Positions 1 through 13,049 are shown, counted from the stretch's first letter. The stretch: DNA of 64,000 nt from Capniomyces stellatus (GCA_001661515.1 LUVW01000002.1:875850-939849), one strand, 5' to 3'. Notes: generated by a model from the sequence alone, not told the origin. Program-made: numbers and translations.

Positions 1-1176
1 TATATTTAAGCAGCTCCATGCCATTCTTTGCGTGATAGGGAACTAGGAATAGCATGTGGTTGATGGCTGGGAATATAGACCTCTAAATTTCAAAGTAAAT
101 GGTTAGTAAGCGTTTGAAAGAGATGCAATCACAGTTGAGTATACATGACCATTTATTTCAAAGTAATGAACGCAACAGCCTTACAATTGTTCCCATCTGC
201 ACCGCACTATACAGCCATTTGGTCATTGGATGACCGTCTGAAGCAACAGCGCCAAAGCTTTTGCCAAATATCATATTACCAATCACATCTGCTGTCAGAT
301 TTTGAAATCCGTTAAAGTAGTTGAACTGTCCATATTCGCCACTTTCCTCAATAATTGAGTCGATTTTGCTTCTTAATGCAATATACCCATCAGTCAAAAT
401 CTGCTCCTCCAAGTTTGCCAAGTTACTGAATGTAAAAGCAGGTCCAACCTGCCGTCTCTAAGTAACCATATAAACCCATCCGTAAAATACCACGAGTCAA
501 TATGCCGAACCATTAGTGGTAAGTAAACATAATATAATTTAGTGTAATGACGCCGGTAAATTACTCTAGTTCTGTTGAGTTCCTCGTCTGCCGTAGAGAA
601 TAGATTAGGCTTGACTGCGCTCATTTGCTCATACTCCTTTGATTTGGGGTACCTGTACGACGAAAGAATTTTTTTGGCATCCTTTGTATCGGAAACTGAA
701 ATGTTATTGGGGCCTAAACCAACCAAGTAATACTCGACATCAGCCTCAGTCCAAAAAGACAATATACAGAAATATATATGTGTATATATGCTAAGCAAAA
801 TACATGGATGTGCTTACCAATACGCATTACTGGGCCGTACTTTTCGTGGTATTCAGTGAGAAACTTGAACACCTTTCCTTGCAACTGCGAAATCGCAAAT
901 GGAAGCGTGGTAAACCGACTCCACCAAGGTCCAGGAATCTTTCTTAGAGGGTCAAAAAAACACAAAAATGTCAACTAACAAAGTTGTATATATTTACTCA
1001 TGTTAGTTGTCTTTAAGAAACTGCAAGCGGTCTGCTAGCAACACAAAGAACGGTTTGTATGACGTCTACACCACACTAATACAGTTATTACTTACTTTGG
1101 CTGCTGCATATACGCATATCAGGCTTATCAAGGCTTTGCGGTTTAAATAAGCCTTTACTCTTTCAATTACTTCCAT
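1..1176 (-). CDS. Cytochrome P450, 5' part (gene cut by window edge)
   Basis: N-terminal half of a microsomal-type P450 monooxygenase. Exons read in the minus direction: 1176–1096, 974–818, 713–565, 457–185 and 82–1. All four introns are GT–AG and the phases agree. The first exon encodes 27 residues starting MEVIERVKAYL and holds the hydrophobic N-terminal anchor. It is followed by the proline-rich hinge KIPGPWWSRF, then YGPVMRIG joined to PNNISVSDT, then RRQVGPAFTFSNL (helix C region). The I-helix, ExxR and heme-Cys motifs would lie beyond position 1. Read without splicing, the ORFs look broken, but the apparent stops all fall inside introns, so I do not call it a pseudogene. It is a close paralogue of the complete P450 at 2419–4210 and has two introns that the paralogue lacks (458–564 and 83–184). 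Substrate is unknown. Confidence 0.85.
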
Positions 1177-2418
1177 GATTCTTCAAGCAATGGTTAAAAT
1201 GTTACAACTCAAGAAAAAATATATATCAAAGCTAAACTAGTTCAAGTTAAACTAAAAGTGGTGAATCAGGCACAGTTATAAATGCCTTTTTTTTTATTCA
1301 ACATCACCACCACTAGAAATCTTGTGTCAAGTTTAAGCCATTTAGTAGAATTTGAATGTTTTTATTTTTTTATTTCCTTGTTCAATTAAGGCTTTGCATC
1401 TGTATTTTTACCTTGAGAATAAGACGTTCAATTTGGTAAATCTGGTTCGTTGATTTGTAAATCACTGGAGTCTTTTACACTTTTACCCTTCATAGCATTT
1501 TTTTTTCTCTTGAGATTTGCCCCATCTAATCATGGACGACTAGTTCAACTCAAAACAATTCAAAGCATTCTCCACCCCCCTTTTGTTTTGTAATGTCTGG
1601 GCTTTAAACAAATATTTCGACTTGGTCGGATTAAACAACTTGGATAAAGCAAGTGGAATTCACAGCAACAATATACACTCATGTGTACTATAGAATTGTT
1701 TGGATAGGCTGTTTCATATGGCTAAATAGAAAACATAGCCTCGCCTCTGAAACTTGTGTTTCAACAATAAACGAGTGTCCAGTATAGCAATTAATAAATT
1801 TCTAACATTTTACCGGTAATTAAGCAAAACTGATTTTAAGGGGAATACAGCGCGTGTTTAAAAAATGGCAAGTGCCCCACAAACACCATCTAAACCATGT
1901 TCTAGATGTAAATGTAAAATGTTGGCATTGAATTTTATTACACTGACTAATGAACAAAAAGAGATCTCGGATAATAAAACTAAGCTATGAGATGCTGGAA
2001 GAGTAGCTCTGCTTGTGCTAAAGAATTGACGGATAAAACTAAAAGTGATTGTTGTGTTTGTTTACGTGGTTTATTGGCAACGAAAGCATTAAAAGTAGTA
2101 TAAAGGAGTCATACTTCAGCACTAGTTGGGTAATGTCTATTGTATTGGTATAAGCGGCTCTGAATGGATAGTTGGTTTGAAATAACTAAACCGGTTAAAA
2201 TGGTTGAAAAACAGAAAAAAATAGTGAAAAAAAACTCGATAAAAACAAAAGACAAAAGTAAATATATCGAAGCTTTATTGAAAACACGCTGTGAACTAAA
2301 ACAAATGATGAAAAGCATATTTGCAGGCAAAATAAAAGAACAACAATAAGGAAAGATAAGGTAGACTATCTCGAGCTGAGTAAAACGGTGGATTGATCAC
2401 ACTATTGCCAAACACATA
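1177..2418. other. Intergenic region between the P450 genes, with a weak small-ORF candidate
   Basis: AT-rich spacer. On the plus strand an ATG at 1865 opens a short reading frame with a Cys pair pattern (PCSRCKCK). A separate ORF at 2164–2349 encodes a Lys-rich 61-residue peptide starting MDSWFEITKPV. The two could be exons of one small gene, or remnants of one, but I cannot connect them with convincing splice sites and recognise no family. No other feature is seen. The upstream part next to 1176 should hold the promoter of the first P450. Confidence 0.25.
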
Positions 2419-4210
2419 TTAATCGAAATTATGACGTCTGAACTCTACATTGCAGTCTCTTCCTGGATTGATTGGATTGCGAGTAAGATATACAGCATCG
2501 TCAAACAGTTTGGGCTGATCCGTTGCTGGATCAATTTTGCTTGTGTTGTAGAACGAGTCCTTTGGGAGTGATAAATCATAATCTCTTAAAAGATTTGGAA
2601 TAACAGTGTACATTTCAGTCCACGCCAGGTTTCTACCTACACAGATTCTGACACCATGCGAGAATGCAATGACATCCTTCTTTTTCTCTTCGCCGTCTGG
2701 TCCCATAAATCTCTCAGGGTTAAACTTTTTTGGCTCGTCCCACACCTTTGTGTCATAGTGTGCTCCCTCCAAAAATACGTTCATTGTGACGTTTTTGGGG
2801 ATGTTGTAGTCGGTCAGCTGTATTCCTTCTGGTGAGCTGTCTCTTGGGAATGAACCACCAACCACTGTTTTAAGTCTCATAGTTTCGTAGATGGTAGCAG
2901 TAAAGTATGGCAAGCTGTTTCTCGCCTCTTGCGTTCTAATCAGCTTAGATCTGTCAGGGAATGTGGTTCTGATCTCCTCAGTCACCCGCTTGTACACATC
3001 TGGGAACAAGCTGTACAAGTGGATAAGCCATGTCATTGTAACACTGGTGGTGTCTGTTCCAGCAACAAGCATGATAATCATCTCTGTAAGCAGATCTGGG
3101 ACTGAAAGTTTTTCTCCAGTTTTCTGATCTACCGCATTAATGTACATTTGGAGAATATCTAGCTTTTGGTTCTCAGTTCCGTTCTTAGCTATTGACTCAA
3201 ACCTTTCCTTCAAGCAGGATTTGGTGTATGTTATGAGATCAATTCTGTCTTTGAAATGCTGTGGTAAAAGGAACGGGAATTTGACAATCCAAGGCAGCTT
3301 TGACTTGATAGATCCTAGCTCAACAGTGGTGTTCAGCCAGTTGGTAATAGGATGTCCGCCACCAGAAACAGCGTTAAAGGTCTTACCAAAGGTCATGTGA
3401 CCAATGACATCGGCTGTTAGGCTTTGGAAGGTGGAGAAGTAGTTGAAGGTCGCAACCCCGTCTCCCTTTTCAAGAAAATCATCTAGCACTTTTTTTAGGG
3501 CAATGATGCCATCTTCAAAAATCTGCTCCTCGATATTTGCTAGATTGTTAAAAGTAAAGGCTGGACCAACCTGGCGTCTTCTCAGTCTGTTGTAAGCCTC
3601 GTCTGTTGTAGAGAAAATGTTTGGTTTAACAGCTGCCATCAGTTCGTACTCCTTAGACTTTGGATATCTGTACGTAGACAAGATCTTTTTTACGTCACGT
3701 GTATCAGAAACAGACACATTATTTGGCCCTATTAGCGTCAGTTGGGTATTTAGACCAATTCACTATTGTTTTTAATTATGCTATTTGTGGTTTTACTTTT
3801 AGTTCATAAAGCCTGAGCATTTATTAATAGTAGTATATAATGATTTGTTGACGTTGTATCCTATAATACCAGCAATTCAGAACTTACCGATTCTAACTAC
3901 TGAACCGTACTTTTTGTGGTTTACTTCCAAAAACTTGAACACCTTTCCTTGGACTTGAGAAATAAGGAAAGGCAGCGTTGTGAACCTTGACCACCATGGG
4001 CCTGGGATCTTTTTTAATGGATCAAACAAGAACAGACTAATGGCCTATACATTTGTTTGTTTTTAAACGATTAGTCGGGTTTTAATCTATGGGATGAAAA
4101 AAGTGTCTGACAGATGGTATGCTCCTTACTTTTATAATGGCGTATACGCAAACCAGTCCCACAGCAGTTCTGCGGTCCAAACCCTGTTTAAGTCTTTCTA
4201 AATTCTCCAT
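2419..4210 (-). CDS. Cytochrome P450, complete
   Basis: Heme-thiolate monooxygenase, predicted ER-anchored by its N-terminal hydrophobic stretch. Exons (minus): 4210–4130, 4044–3888, 3728–2419, giving 515 residues. The start is the ATG at 4210, whose 81-nt exon is the same length as that of the neighbouring paralogue. Visible signatures are the hinge IPGPWWS, the I-helix AGTDTT, the K-helix ETMR, a PERF-type segment (NPERFMGP), and the heme loop FSHGVRICVGR with the cysteine ligand near residue 442. Length and motif order are normal for eukaryotic P450s. The 3728–3887 intron splits the Gly codon in RIGPNN exactly as in the upstream paralogue. It lies head-to-tail with the first P450, indicating tandem duplication. 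Its CYP family and substrate cannot be assigned from sequence reading alone. Confidence 0.93.
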
Positions 4211-6245
4211 AACTAAAAGGTATCTTTAAAATGTTTATTAATTCGGTTAAAGTTTAAATCCACAAATTAACACGGTCGAAAAAATCTTCGGTACGCCTTT
4301 TGTATTTATGACTTTTAATTTGAGTATCCATTTTGAAAGAAAAGTAGCGAGTGTGAGTAACAAAAATCAAGACTTTTTCTTTTTCAAATTCTAGTCAAAG
4401 TGAGGCTTTGCAGAATCTACTTTTCGACACTTTATTTCTTACTAGTACCAATAATCAAGCGTCGAACTGACTTATTCTTTAAGCGGATCTAGTTTATCTT
4501 TTAAATAATCATCACCTACACATCTTGATGGAGGTTCGAGTAATTGAAATCTATTACTTTTCTATTTTTAATTTGATTTCTTGAAACATCAAAACAAACT
4601 CGCCCCACTAAATGAGCAAACTGAAATAACTTGATACTATTTTAATATAGCCAACCTATAAAACTTTATACATTTATTAACGTTCATATTAATAAATTTC
4701 AATAAAAAAAACAAAAACAAAACAAACTCGTCCATTTTTTTGATTTTAAATTATTGTCAAATTTGTATTTTAAGCTCGGCTAAATACCGCAACGAATCAA
4801 ATTAGCTTCCTTTTTTTTGAATTTCCCAAAAATCTATTCTTGGGTTAACCAATAAAATATTTACTAGCCGCTTGGACCAAGCCAGCAGAACTAGAATCAA
4901 ACCTATTAGTATCAGTGCACCACAGTTATACAATATGGCTTACTGTTATCCGTAGCCATATTTATCACGGCTACAGATTACTCCCCGGGGGTGTCACGTT
5001 CGAATCTCCTATAGTTTATTCCGAAATCAGCTCAACCATGTCATCTGAAATAGTAATTAATACAATAAAAGTAGAAAAAAAATCGCCTTGATTCCAAACA
5101 GAATCAAGTTGACCTTTTTTATTATTACAGTTAGCTTTCCATTTGCGAACAGGCCATTTAAACTTTTAGAAATAAATCACTTTTGAATTATTCCAATAAT
5201 AAAAAAACACTTTCGAATTGAAGCTGCAAAACCCAAATTGGACACAATTATTACCAACTGACCAGGCTTTGCCAACGGACCTTACCAAATTATAACTGTA
5301 ATAAAACTAATTGTTATCAATAAATCAAGCATGAAACTTTATAGTCGTTAATTTCCCATCTTAAACCCCGTTTAGCTAATCGTCAACCATTAAATGTGCT
5401 TGATACAAAGATAAAAAACCACCCCGGTTTGAATGAGAATTTGTAGGTTGGCCCAAATTTTCAGGTAGCGCGATTGGTGATGATTGGCTGACTCTCTTAC
5501 CCTTTGATTCAATTCGCGGCTGGTTTGTTGATCTATGTTCGCTCAGTTAATTATTTCCGAGCTAGGATTTCTACTCTTCAACTAGATCGACACACTTGTT
5601 GAAACAATTTTCAACAGAGAACATGGTCTAGAACCACAACCATCTGAAAAAGACATGTCCCCAACAAAAATATATCGTTGCCATCCACAAGAAACAACTT
5701 AAACGCGTTCTAGAAACACAATGGCCTTGGTAATCACATGTGTGTACCAAGGTATTTAAAGGCACAAACCAAGGCGTACGGTATTTGTAAGCTCAAGCTC
5801 AATAGGCGTTCATAGCATGTTTATAGCATGTTCAAACAAAATATAAAGATCAGACCCAAAGCCAAAACCTCAGGCTCCGAACAAAGTTACCAAATCACAA
5901 ATAAAAAGCGTATTTATTGATAATTTAAATGAGTAAATTATTCTTGGTAAAACTACAACTTCTATTTAAACACAAGTAGAACGTTGATAGCAAAAGCAAA
6001 AACTATGAATCTGGTTTTTTTTCAACAGTAATATGCGACGGCCACGTGTAAAACCAACTCTTTGGTATATAACACTGGCTCAGTACTGGCACAGAGCGTT
6101 GTCTACTGCTTAAACAGAGGAGATCCGATGTATTTACAGTTTCATAATATATATTGTACTTTATACCATATACATATATTATGTATATGTATATGCATAT
6201 GTATATGTACGTAGTTTGCTCTGTTTTGCCCTGTATTCAATCAAT
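4211..6245. other. Intergenic, AT-rich, no gene seen
   Basis: Upstream flank of the second P450 and downstream flank of the small ORF at 6246. I see A/T homopolymers and a short perfect inverted repeat (CCTTGGTA at 5725–5732 and TACCAAGG at 5745–5752, loop of 12). A GTTCGAATC box near 5008 is part of no foldable tRNA. No ORF with coding character was found. Confidence 0.5.
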
Positions 6246-6482
6246 TTACAGACCAATCCGGGTCTTTGCATCAGCTGCCTGTTTCATAGCCAACAATCGT
6301 TCATATTCCTCAACGGGATTTAGCTTCACCGCCTCCTTGTTCGAATCAAAGCAAGATTGCGGGGTTTGATCAATTTCACCTTCATCGCTCATGTTGTGTT
6401 CGTTTTTTGCCCGAAGTTCTCGTGAAAGCTGAATTACATCCTCCCTCGATATTATAAATTTGGATGGTTCTAAGCCAAACAT
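6246..6482 (-). CDS. Small hypothetical protein (possibly a 3' exon)
   Basis: An open frame from the ATG at 6482 gives 78 residues (MFGLEPSKFIIS… ending KTRIGL). The C-terminal half is charged and helical, with a segment NPVEEYERLLAMKQ that looks like real protein and not random translation. The frame stays open upstream to about 6557 without an ATG, so this may be the last exon of a longer gene whose upstream exons I could not place. I do not recognise the family. It is convergent with nothing; the next gene to the right (OPA3-like) is on the plus strand, giving a divergent pair. Confidence 0.45.
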   Translation of the reverse strand: MFGLEPSKFIISREDVIQLSRELRAKNEHNMSDEGEIDQTPQSCFDSNKEAVKLNPVEEYERLLAMKQAADAKTRIGL

Positions 6483-7274
6483 TTTTAAATGGAGCAAAAT
6501 AGAACTTGAATAAATATAATTTCGCCGAATGAAATCCTGAATTACCAATATTGCCAACTAAAGTTCTATAGATAAAAAGCTAATAAAAAAGGGTGGCAAG
6601 CGGCAAGTTCTTGTGATATATATAAACAAAAAGCTATAGAAATAGTGGTATAATGTTGATAGAAGGTATTATTGTCATTAGGCATTCCAATTTTAAAATA
6701 GGCCTTCATTTCAATAAAAAGTAAATAATCAGGACTTGACTTTCTTGTTGCTTAAAACTATTTTGCTTGCTCTGAAATTGAATATTTTTTTATTGGATTT
6801 GCAGTTGAATCCAATGTTTATTTTTTCTTCTAAGCGGTCTTTGTTTTGGTTTTCTATCTATTCAGCCTCTAACTTATTGATCAATTAACTGAAAATACTA
6901 ATAACCAATCAAAAATGGAGAATTAATCACAAGTAAAAAAATTGGCAACAAACAAACGAATAAAATGCCGATAAAACGAAAGTCCGACTTGAAACAAAAG
7001 CTGTAAAAATACTCCAATTAAACAAACCTTAAACGGATCCAACAAATCGAGGGAAATAATATATTCGAATTCATATCGAAATACGTTGTTTAGCTGTGTA
7101 TTGTGTTGTGAAGATAAAGAATAATCACGCTTATAAATTAGCACAATCGGTGCTGGTAATGAAACGAGCGGATAAATAATCAAAAGTGTACACAAAAGTT
7201 TTTAGATTCCTTATTCCTTGCATATTTCAAATTCTCAATACGGAGGACCATTTAACACTCGATTTGATTTAAAA
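6483..7274. other. Intergenic between divergent genes
   Basis: AT-rich, with no convincing coding region. It presumably holds the promoter of the OPA3-like gene starting at 7275. A hydrophobic minus-strand ORF (6923–7195) lacks motif support and is not called. Confidence 0.45.
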
Positions 7275-8226
7275 ATGAGTTCTATCAAGTTAGGCTCATT
7301 GTTTATCAAAACCCTGACAAAACCAGGTCAGTCAAACTTACTAAATAGCTGTAGAAAGACGTGACGCGGTTTTAGATCGTTGCTTATATTAGGAATCCAG
7401 AGTGCGCCCTGTACTAATATGAATTTAACCTACCAACCCAAACAATCGTGCAATAGTCGCCAAGCAACTAAAGGAGTTTGCCAAGAGCAATGAAACATTT
7501 AGAAAAATAATAATCCGAGGCGCACAGGTGAGCAAGTATTGCCATAAAAATATATAATAGGAAGATAAAAACGCTCTAAGTAGATTAATTAACACGCAGT
7601 TGTGCAAAACACAAACATTATTTTAGGCTAGCTATAGAGTACAGACCAAGTGGCGGTTGAACGTGCTGGGACACAAACCCGAATCTGTTAGGCCTCTCAA
7701 CGATGCAAAGTAATTTTGAAAAATCTACTCAACATATTTGTAAATTTTTAATCGACTCAATTGCCGACACTTCTGTCCTTTGTCTTATAAAATAACTGCG
7801 ATCAAACTGCATCCCAATTTGAGGACCTTTCAATCAAGGCACTAACAGCATTTATTCGCCTTACTAGAGCCATCAATGTTGCAATCGAGTTTATTGGCGA
7901 AGCTTTTGTGTTCGGAGTTGCAGCCTTAATAATCATTGGCGAATCGGTTAGGTAAGGGCTAAAACAAACCATCATGCTGTTTATTTGTATATATACTGTG
8001 AATACATAATTGCAACTTCTCTGGAATTGTTTTTATTAGGTCTAAAAAATCATCTAACAAGGATAAGAGGGTTTTAGAAAGTCGTTTGGTGGCGTTGGAA
8101 GAAAAATCCAGAGAACTGAGTGATTGGAAGGAGCAGGCGCTGGCCAGGATGCAAAGTTACGAAAACGATAATCTGAGTCTAAGCGAAGACCTAAAGTCAC
8201 TGAAGAAAAAGGTTATAGCAAGTTAA
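7275..8226 (+). CDS. OPA3-like mitochondrial/peripheral membrane protein
   Basis: Five exons: 7275–7326, 7457–7527, 7627–7709, 7868–7951, 8040–8226. They encode 158 residues and all junctions keep frame. The protein begins MSSIKLGSLFIKTLTKPVA, the typical OPA3 start with an amphipathic mitochondrial-targeting-like helix. The mid region RPLNDAKAINVAIEFIGEA is followed by a hydrophobic stretch (VFGVAALIIIGE). This is the conserved OPA3 core, in which a small residue-rich helix precedes a membrane-contacting segment. The C-terminus is a charged coiled coil (residues about 100–158). Family members (optic atrophy 3; yeast YGL?-type small proteins) sit at mitochondria and affect their morphology; the exact biochemical role is not established. 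The 7868 acceptor was chosen because it alone restores the conserved NDAKAI motif. Confidence 0.85.
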
Positions 8227-9140
8227 TATACCTGGATCGGAGTATGTGAATGGCAAAAGCGCTGCACTATAATTACATTTCTTATCAGTTTAGTTATCTA
8301 AACACGCATTGTCAAACTACCTGGTTAGCCGGATAGTCAACCTTTTTGCCTATAATTTTATAACTAGATTAATCTTTTTCCTATTATTTTAGCATCTACA
8401 CCACATTGCTTTAATATTGATTATACACGTTGCACTACATGACAGGCCGACTATGATATACTGCCATATTTTTTCGATCAGCGTGTCCGATTGTTGAAGA
8501 CCAATAAACTTTGTACCTACTTTATCGAGAAATCGTAAAATCGTAAAATCGGTCTACCAACACCATCAGCTAGCCCTCCACAAGGCGTGTGTGCCAAAAT
8601 TTATCTCAATATGTTGCACGTAGCCTTAAATTGTTGTAGTAAAGTATTATGTATCGGCTAGAACCAATTCTAGCTGTGGTTAACCCATACTATCGGTATT
8701 TTCTGTAGATTGGACGATGCTTGCATTATGGCTATATGAGAGATGGTTTGCTATCGTGGATAGAGTATTTGGGCTTTGTAAAAATTGACTTTGGCCAAGC
8801 CTGCAAGTTCAAAGTACTAGATTGACTCGTGGAAACAAATAAAAGTGCAAAAACGCTCGATAAAAATGAATCTATTGTTTGGGCCAATAATGTCGTGAAT
8901 GCGAAAACTGTGACTTCCGTCAATCGTTTTTTGCTAATTTGATCAAAAAAAAAAAAAAAGACAAAAAAAAAAACTAGCCAAAGCAATTCGGTTCCAGGGA
9001 TAAAATGAAATATAAAAGTAATTAATGGAGAGAATATCGTTTTTTTACCTTTAACCATTCAACATTAATTGACATTGGCGAATAACGTCGGATTCTACAC
9101 TTGAAAGAAGAAGAAAAAGAAAAGAGCAGAGCAGAGAAGA
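8227..9140. other. Intergenic, no gene seen
   Basis: AT-rich spacer between two plus-strand genes. It contains long A runs around 8946–8974. The minus-strand ORF at 8732–9058 is Phe-rich translation of those A runs and is not a gene. Confidence 0.45.
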
Positions 9141-10445
9141 ATGATGAAATTAAGGCAGCTAGAATCGCATTTACAAGATGTCGAAGCATTTGGTAACTAT
9201 TAACTGATTTGACTGATTTACATTTTTAAACTCGAGTTTGAGTCGATTTTTAAGCTAACTACATTTTAAACACGTTATGCACTAAATGTGATTGAATTAA
9301 TCCAATTGCTTCTCCATTTATACAAGCCAATACCTAACAATTGGAATTCAACACAAACAAAAATAGATGAACCAAAGATTGAATTCGAACAGTACCCAAC
9401 AACACCACATTTAGCAGCAAGAATTATATATACGGCAGAGAGTGCATATGGCGACATAGAAGGAAAGTTGGTGGCTGACTTGGGCTGTGGTTGTGGAATG
9501 TTAACGTAGGTATCCTTTTTTTACTGATCCTTTTATTTTACAATTGGTTTATAAGCAATAGCCATGCCTTAGTCCAGCTTGTGGTACCCAAATGGACCCG
9601 TTGGCGTAAATATATCTACTTGGTCACTAAGCTAATATGTAATTTTGGTATGTTTCAATAGGATCGCCAGCATAATTATGGGTGCAGAGTAAGGATCGAA
9701 AAATAGCAGAAATAAGACGTTTAAACGTGTGGCTAATAGTGCGGGGTTGAACCTATAGAAACAAGTAATTGTGTATAAATTGCGAATAGATTCGCTGTTG
9801 GTGTAGACATTGATCAAGATGCGCTAGACATTCTTAAAAGAAACGTAGAAAACTTTGAGATTCAAGAAAGTGTTGACATGGTACGAGGAAGTTTAAGCGA
9901 ACTAAAAGCTTTAGAGGAAATGCCCCGTCCTGTAGAAAAGTCCAAGGGCAAGCCAAAATCGACGTATAATGCGAGAGTTTTGAAGCTAAATGAAAAGTTT
10001 ATAAGCAATATGGAGAAAAAGTTTGACACGGTTGTGATGAACCCACCATTCGGGACCAAACCAGGTAACAAGGGGATAGACGTTTTGTTTCTAGAGGCAG
10101 GAGCTCGGTTGTCAAAAGGCGCGGTGTATTCGTTGCATAAATCATCTACAAGAGACCATATAGTCAAAACGGCGTCGCGGCTAGGGTACAAGTGTGAGGT
10201 TATTGCGCAGCTTAAGGTAAATTCTATTTTACATGGCTAGAACATGATAACACGTTTTTAGGCTTTAAGCTGCAGTTGATTGTTTTTTTTTTCTGGTCGA
10301 GGTGTAAAGTGTTGAATCCTAGCATAAACTAACCACATTTAACCAACTGGCTTTGAAATAGTTTGATGTTCCGATGATGTACAGTTTCCATAAGCAGAAC
10401 TCTGTGGATATAGACGTTGATCTGGTTCGCTTTAGCCCTGTTTAG
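9141..10445 (+). CDS. METTL5: METTL5-type rRNA adenine N6-methyltransferase
   Basis: Predicted SAM-dependent methyltransferase that makes m6A at one adenine of 18S rRNA, acting with TRMT112. Both roles are known from the family and are not visible here. Exons: 9141–9192, 9367–9505, 9662–9688, 9790–10216, 10362–10445, giving 242 residues. Signatures are EFEQYPTTPHLAAR, the SAM-binding motif I DLGCGCGMLT (residues 55–64), the acidic motif II VGVDID, and the catalytic motif IV NPPFGTK (about 157–163). These are followed by VYSLHKSSTRDH and a C-terminal DVDLVRFSP. Exon 3 is only 27 nt. Compared with animal METTL5 there is a Lys-rich insert of about 25 residues between motif II and NPPF (around residues 108–145). 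An in-frame second ATG at 9144 is an equally possible start. Confidence 0.93.
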
Positions 10446-11455
10446 GTTTTGGCGATGATGCTTGTGGTTTGTTCGGTTTGTCGATGGTTTGTTTGTTCTG
10501 TTGGTGTAACGCGTTGCGGCTTTTTAAACTTTTAGACTTTATGAATTATTGTTAGCAATATGTATACACATTGGTTATTCTCATCCAGCCTTTATTTGTG
10601 TAAATAAATTGGTCTGGCTAGTGATTAAATGATGTAAATAAAACGTGTCTGGAAAGCAACTGGCTTGGGTGCTGAGCCTGTTAACGGTCGATGGAACCAG
10701 TTTGATGTAATAGTAATGTCCTTGGGGATTTGGCCTGTGGTAGTCAGGCTGAGTGGGAAACACACTTACGCTGAAATGTTTGTAGCGTGCTTTTATAAAC
10801 TTCGATAATATGATTGTATTGTGGACGTCATTGCAATCAGATGATTGTTTAGCCGGTAGTTACCATTGGGTTAAAAAGATAAATTACTCGAAATAGACAC
10901 CACTTACTATATTTTTATTGGATAGCAAAAAGGCGTAACAATGGTCGCACACTGCATTTATTTTCATTTAAATTGTGGTTGAATAATTTGTGTTTGGATA
11001 ATAAAAACGATTTCTGTATTTGGTGAATTTCAGTAAAAAGTAAACAGTTTAGATTTTTCTTTACCCTGGTCAACAATAAAAGTATAAAAAAAAGTAGCTG
11101 TAAGGAGAAAAAAAATAGATTCAAACATTAGCATTTAAAGTTCAGATAAATTCAAGTTTACAATAAAAGCTTACGATACCACACCAAAGTCAGATAAAAA
11201 AAAAACAACAAAACAAAAGTTAAGCTAGAGATTACTATGGTTCAAGGGAGACAAACTAAACAGAACTGAGACGCAGAATAATAAAATAAAGACAAGTGTA
11301 CGATACTTGGTTTCAGATTAGTCATTGGAAGTTGTGTATACACCCTGCGGCAAGGTGTGGCATTTATAGAAATCGACACAGATCACAAAGCAAAGCGCAT
11401 TCAAACAAATCTCTGAGTAAAATAAGAAGAAAGGGGTAATGCAGAGTCAACAAAA
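10446..11455. other. Intergenic, no gene seen
   Basis: AT-rich spacer between two plus-strand genes. Short minus-strand ORFs here (10581–10763, 10915–11124) have no recognisable motif. The last 150 bases before 11456 should include the promoter and 5' leader of the E2 gene. Confidence 0.45.
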
Positions 11456-13018
11456 ATGAGTAAGATGCTAATAACCCGAATGAAAGAGGAGCATAAGCAA
11501 ATGCGAGCAAACCTTCCTCCGGAAATAGAATGTTTTCCTTGCGGAGAGGAGCTGGATAAATACGAAGGTCGTAAGTATAAGCAAACTGACGCTATTGATG
11601 TACCCTTTACTCTGTTTATTTTTTGTGTTGTTATTGCAGGGTTTCTAGTGAAAGTATGTGGGTTTTGTAATAGATATCAAAGGACCGCCTGGATCGCCAT
11701 ACGAAGGAGGAGAGTTTATCATTGACATAAAGATCCCAAGCGAGTAAATAAAGCATGCGTTATTAAAGTAACGAACATACGAGCGTTTGAGTATATAAGG
11801 GGTTGTATATTTAACATATAAAACGCTGTTTCTGGCTGACTTTGATTGGGTAGATATCCATTTGAGCCGCCAACGATGAGGTTTAGCACGCCAATATACC
11901 ATCCTAACATTGATGAGAATGGAAGAATATGCATGAGCTTGCTAAAAACTACAGGAGAGGTGATTATTTTGGAGTGAAGACATATATACTATAGTTGATG
12001 TATATTCAATTTTCTTGACTAAGCAGTATTTGCTGTTTAACTGCAAATTGATGTCAGCTATGCGCAAATAGGGGGAGTGTGTTGGTTATGGCAATTTGTT
12101 GGATTTGGTTATTGACGAATAGTTGGATGTTTGTGTAGGGGAAATGGTCGCCAGGAGAGAATATCCAGAGCATACTGATGGCAATAATGGTGCTTATGGG
12201 AGATCCTAACCCAGACGACCCCTTAGTGGGGGATATTGTAGGGCATTGGTTTAGTTATATATATATATAATTAATCAAGAAAAACATTCTGGTAGTGCTG
12301 TTGCAGTATGTGACAAAGGGCTAAATAAAAAAAAGGGGGGTGGGGAATTGCGATAATCTGGATAAAAAGGAGAAATTGTATGTATACTAAATGTGATGTT
12401 TATATTGACTTTAAGGCTGATGAATTCAAAAGAAGACGGTCGGAATTTGACAAGAAGGCAAAGGAGTATACTGCTAAATATGCAACGGGAAACAGTGAAA
12501 GGGTAAGTTAAAATGCGGCAAATTTATTATTGTGTTTAAGGAACTCGATTAAAAGTGTAATGAGATATCTGTTCTTGGATATTTGGTGCGGATAAAACTG
12601 GGGAGTTTACAAACTTTTGATTTGATTTGATTTGATTATAGAGTGGGACTGGAATAGAGGTCAAGGATAGTGAAAATGAACATAATGTAGAGAGTGGGCT
12701 TAAAGAAGAAAGTGATGAGACTGAAGAAGTTGTGGTATCCAATCCAAAGAAACGACGGAAAATCCAGCTTTCTACAAAAAAGATAGCGCAAGAAAAGTCA
12801 GAAATACGAAACAAGACAAAAACATTGAAAAAGGTGGAAACCAGTGATGTTTTAGTGGGAGAAAATGAATTGGCTTTAGAGGACGCAGAAACATTACAGC
12901 CAAAAATACAGCTGGGTTTGAAAGGCAAAAGTCAGAGCAAAAAGAAAGCATGTGTGCTAGAAAACACCAGCGCAAATAGTAGCCAGAATTTGAGTAGTAA
13001 TTGTAATGGTAATGGTGA

Positions 13019-13049
<31 letters not shown>

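Noticed and set aside
1..1176. P450 pseudogene with premature stops
   Set aside because: The stops and frame breaks lie within GT–AG introns; splicing restores a continuous P450 reading frame to the window edge.
4920..5035. Possible tRNA (GTTCGAATC box near 5008)
   Set aside because: The stem bases around the TTCGAAT loop do not pair and no matching acceptor stem or A box was found.
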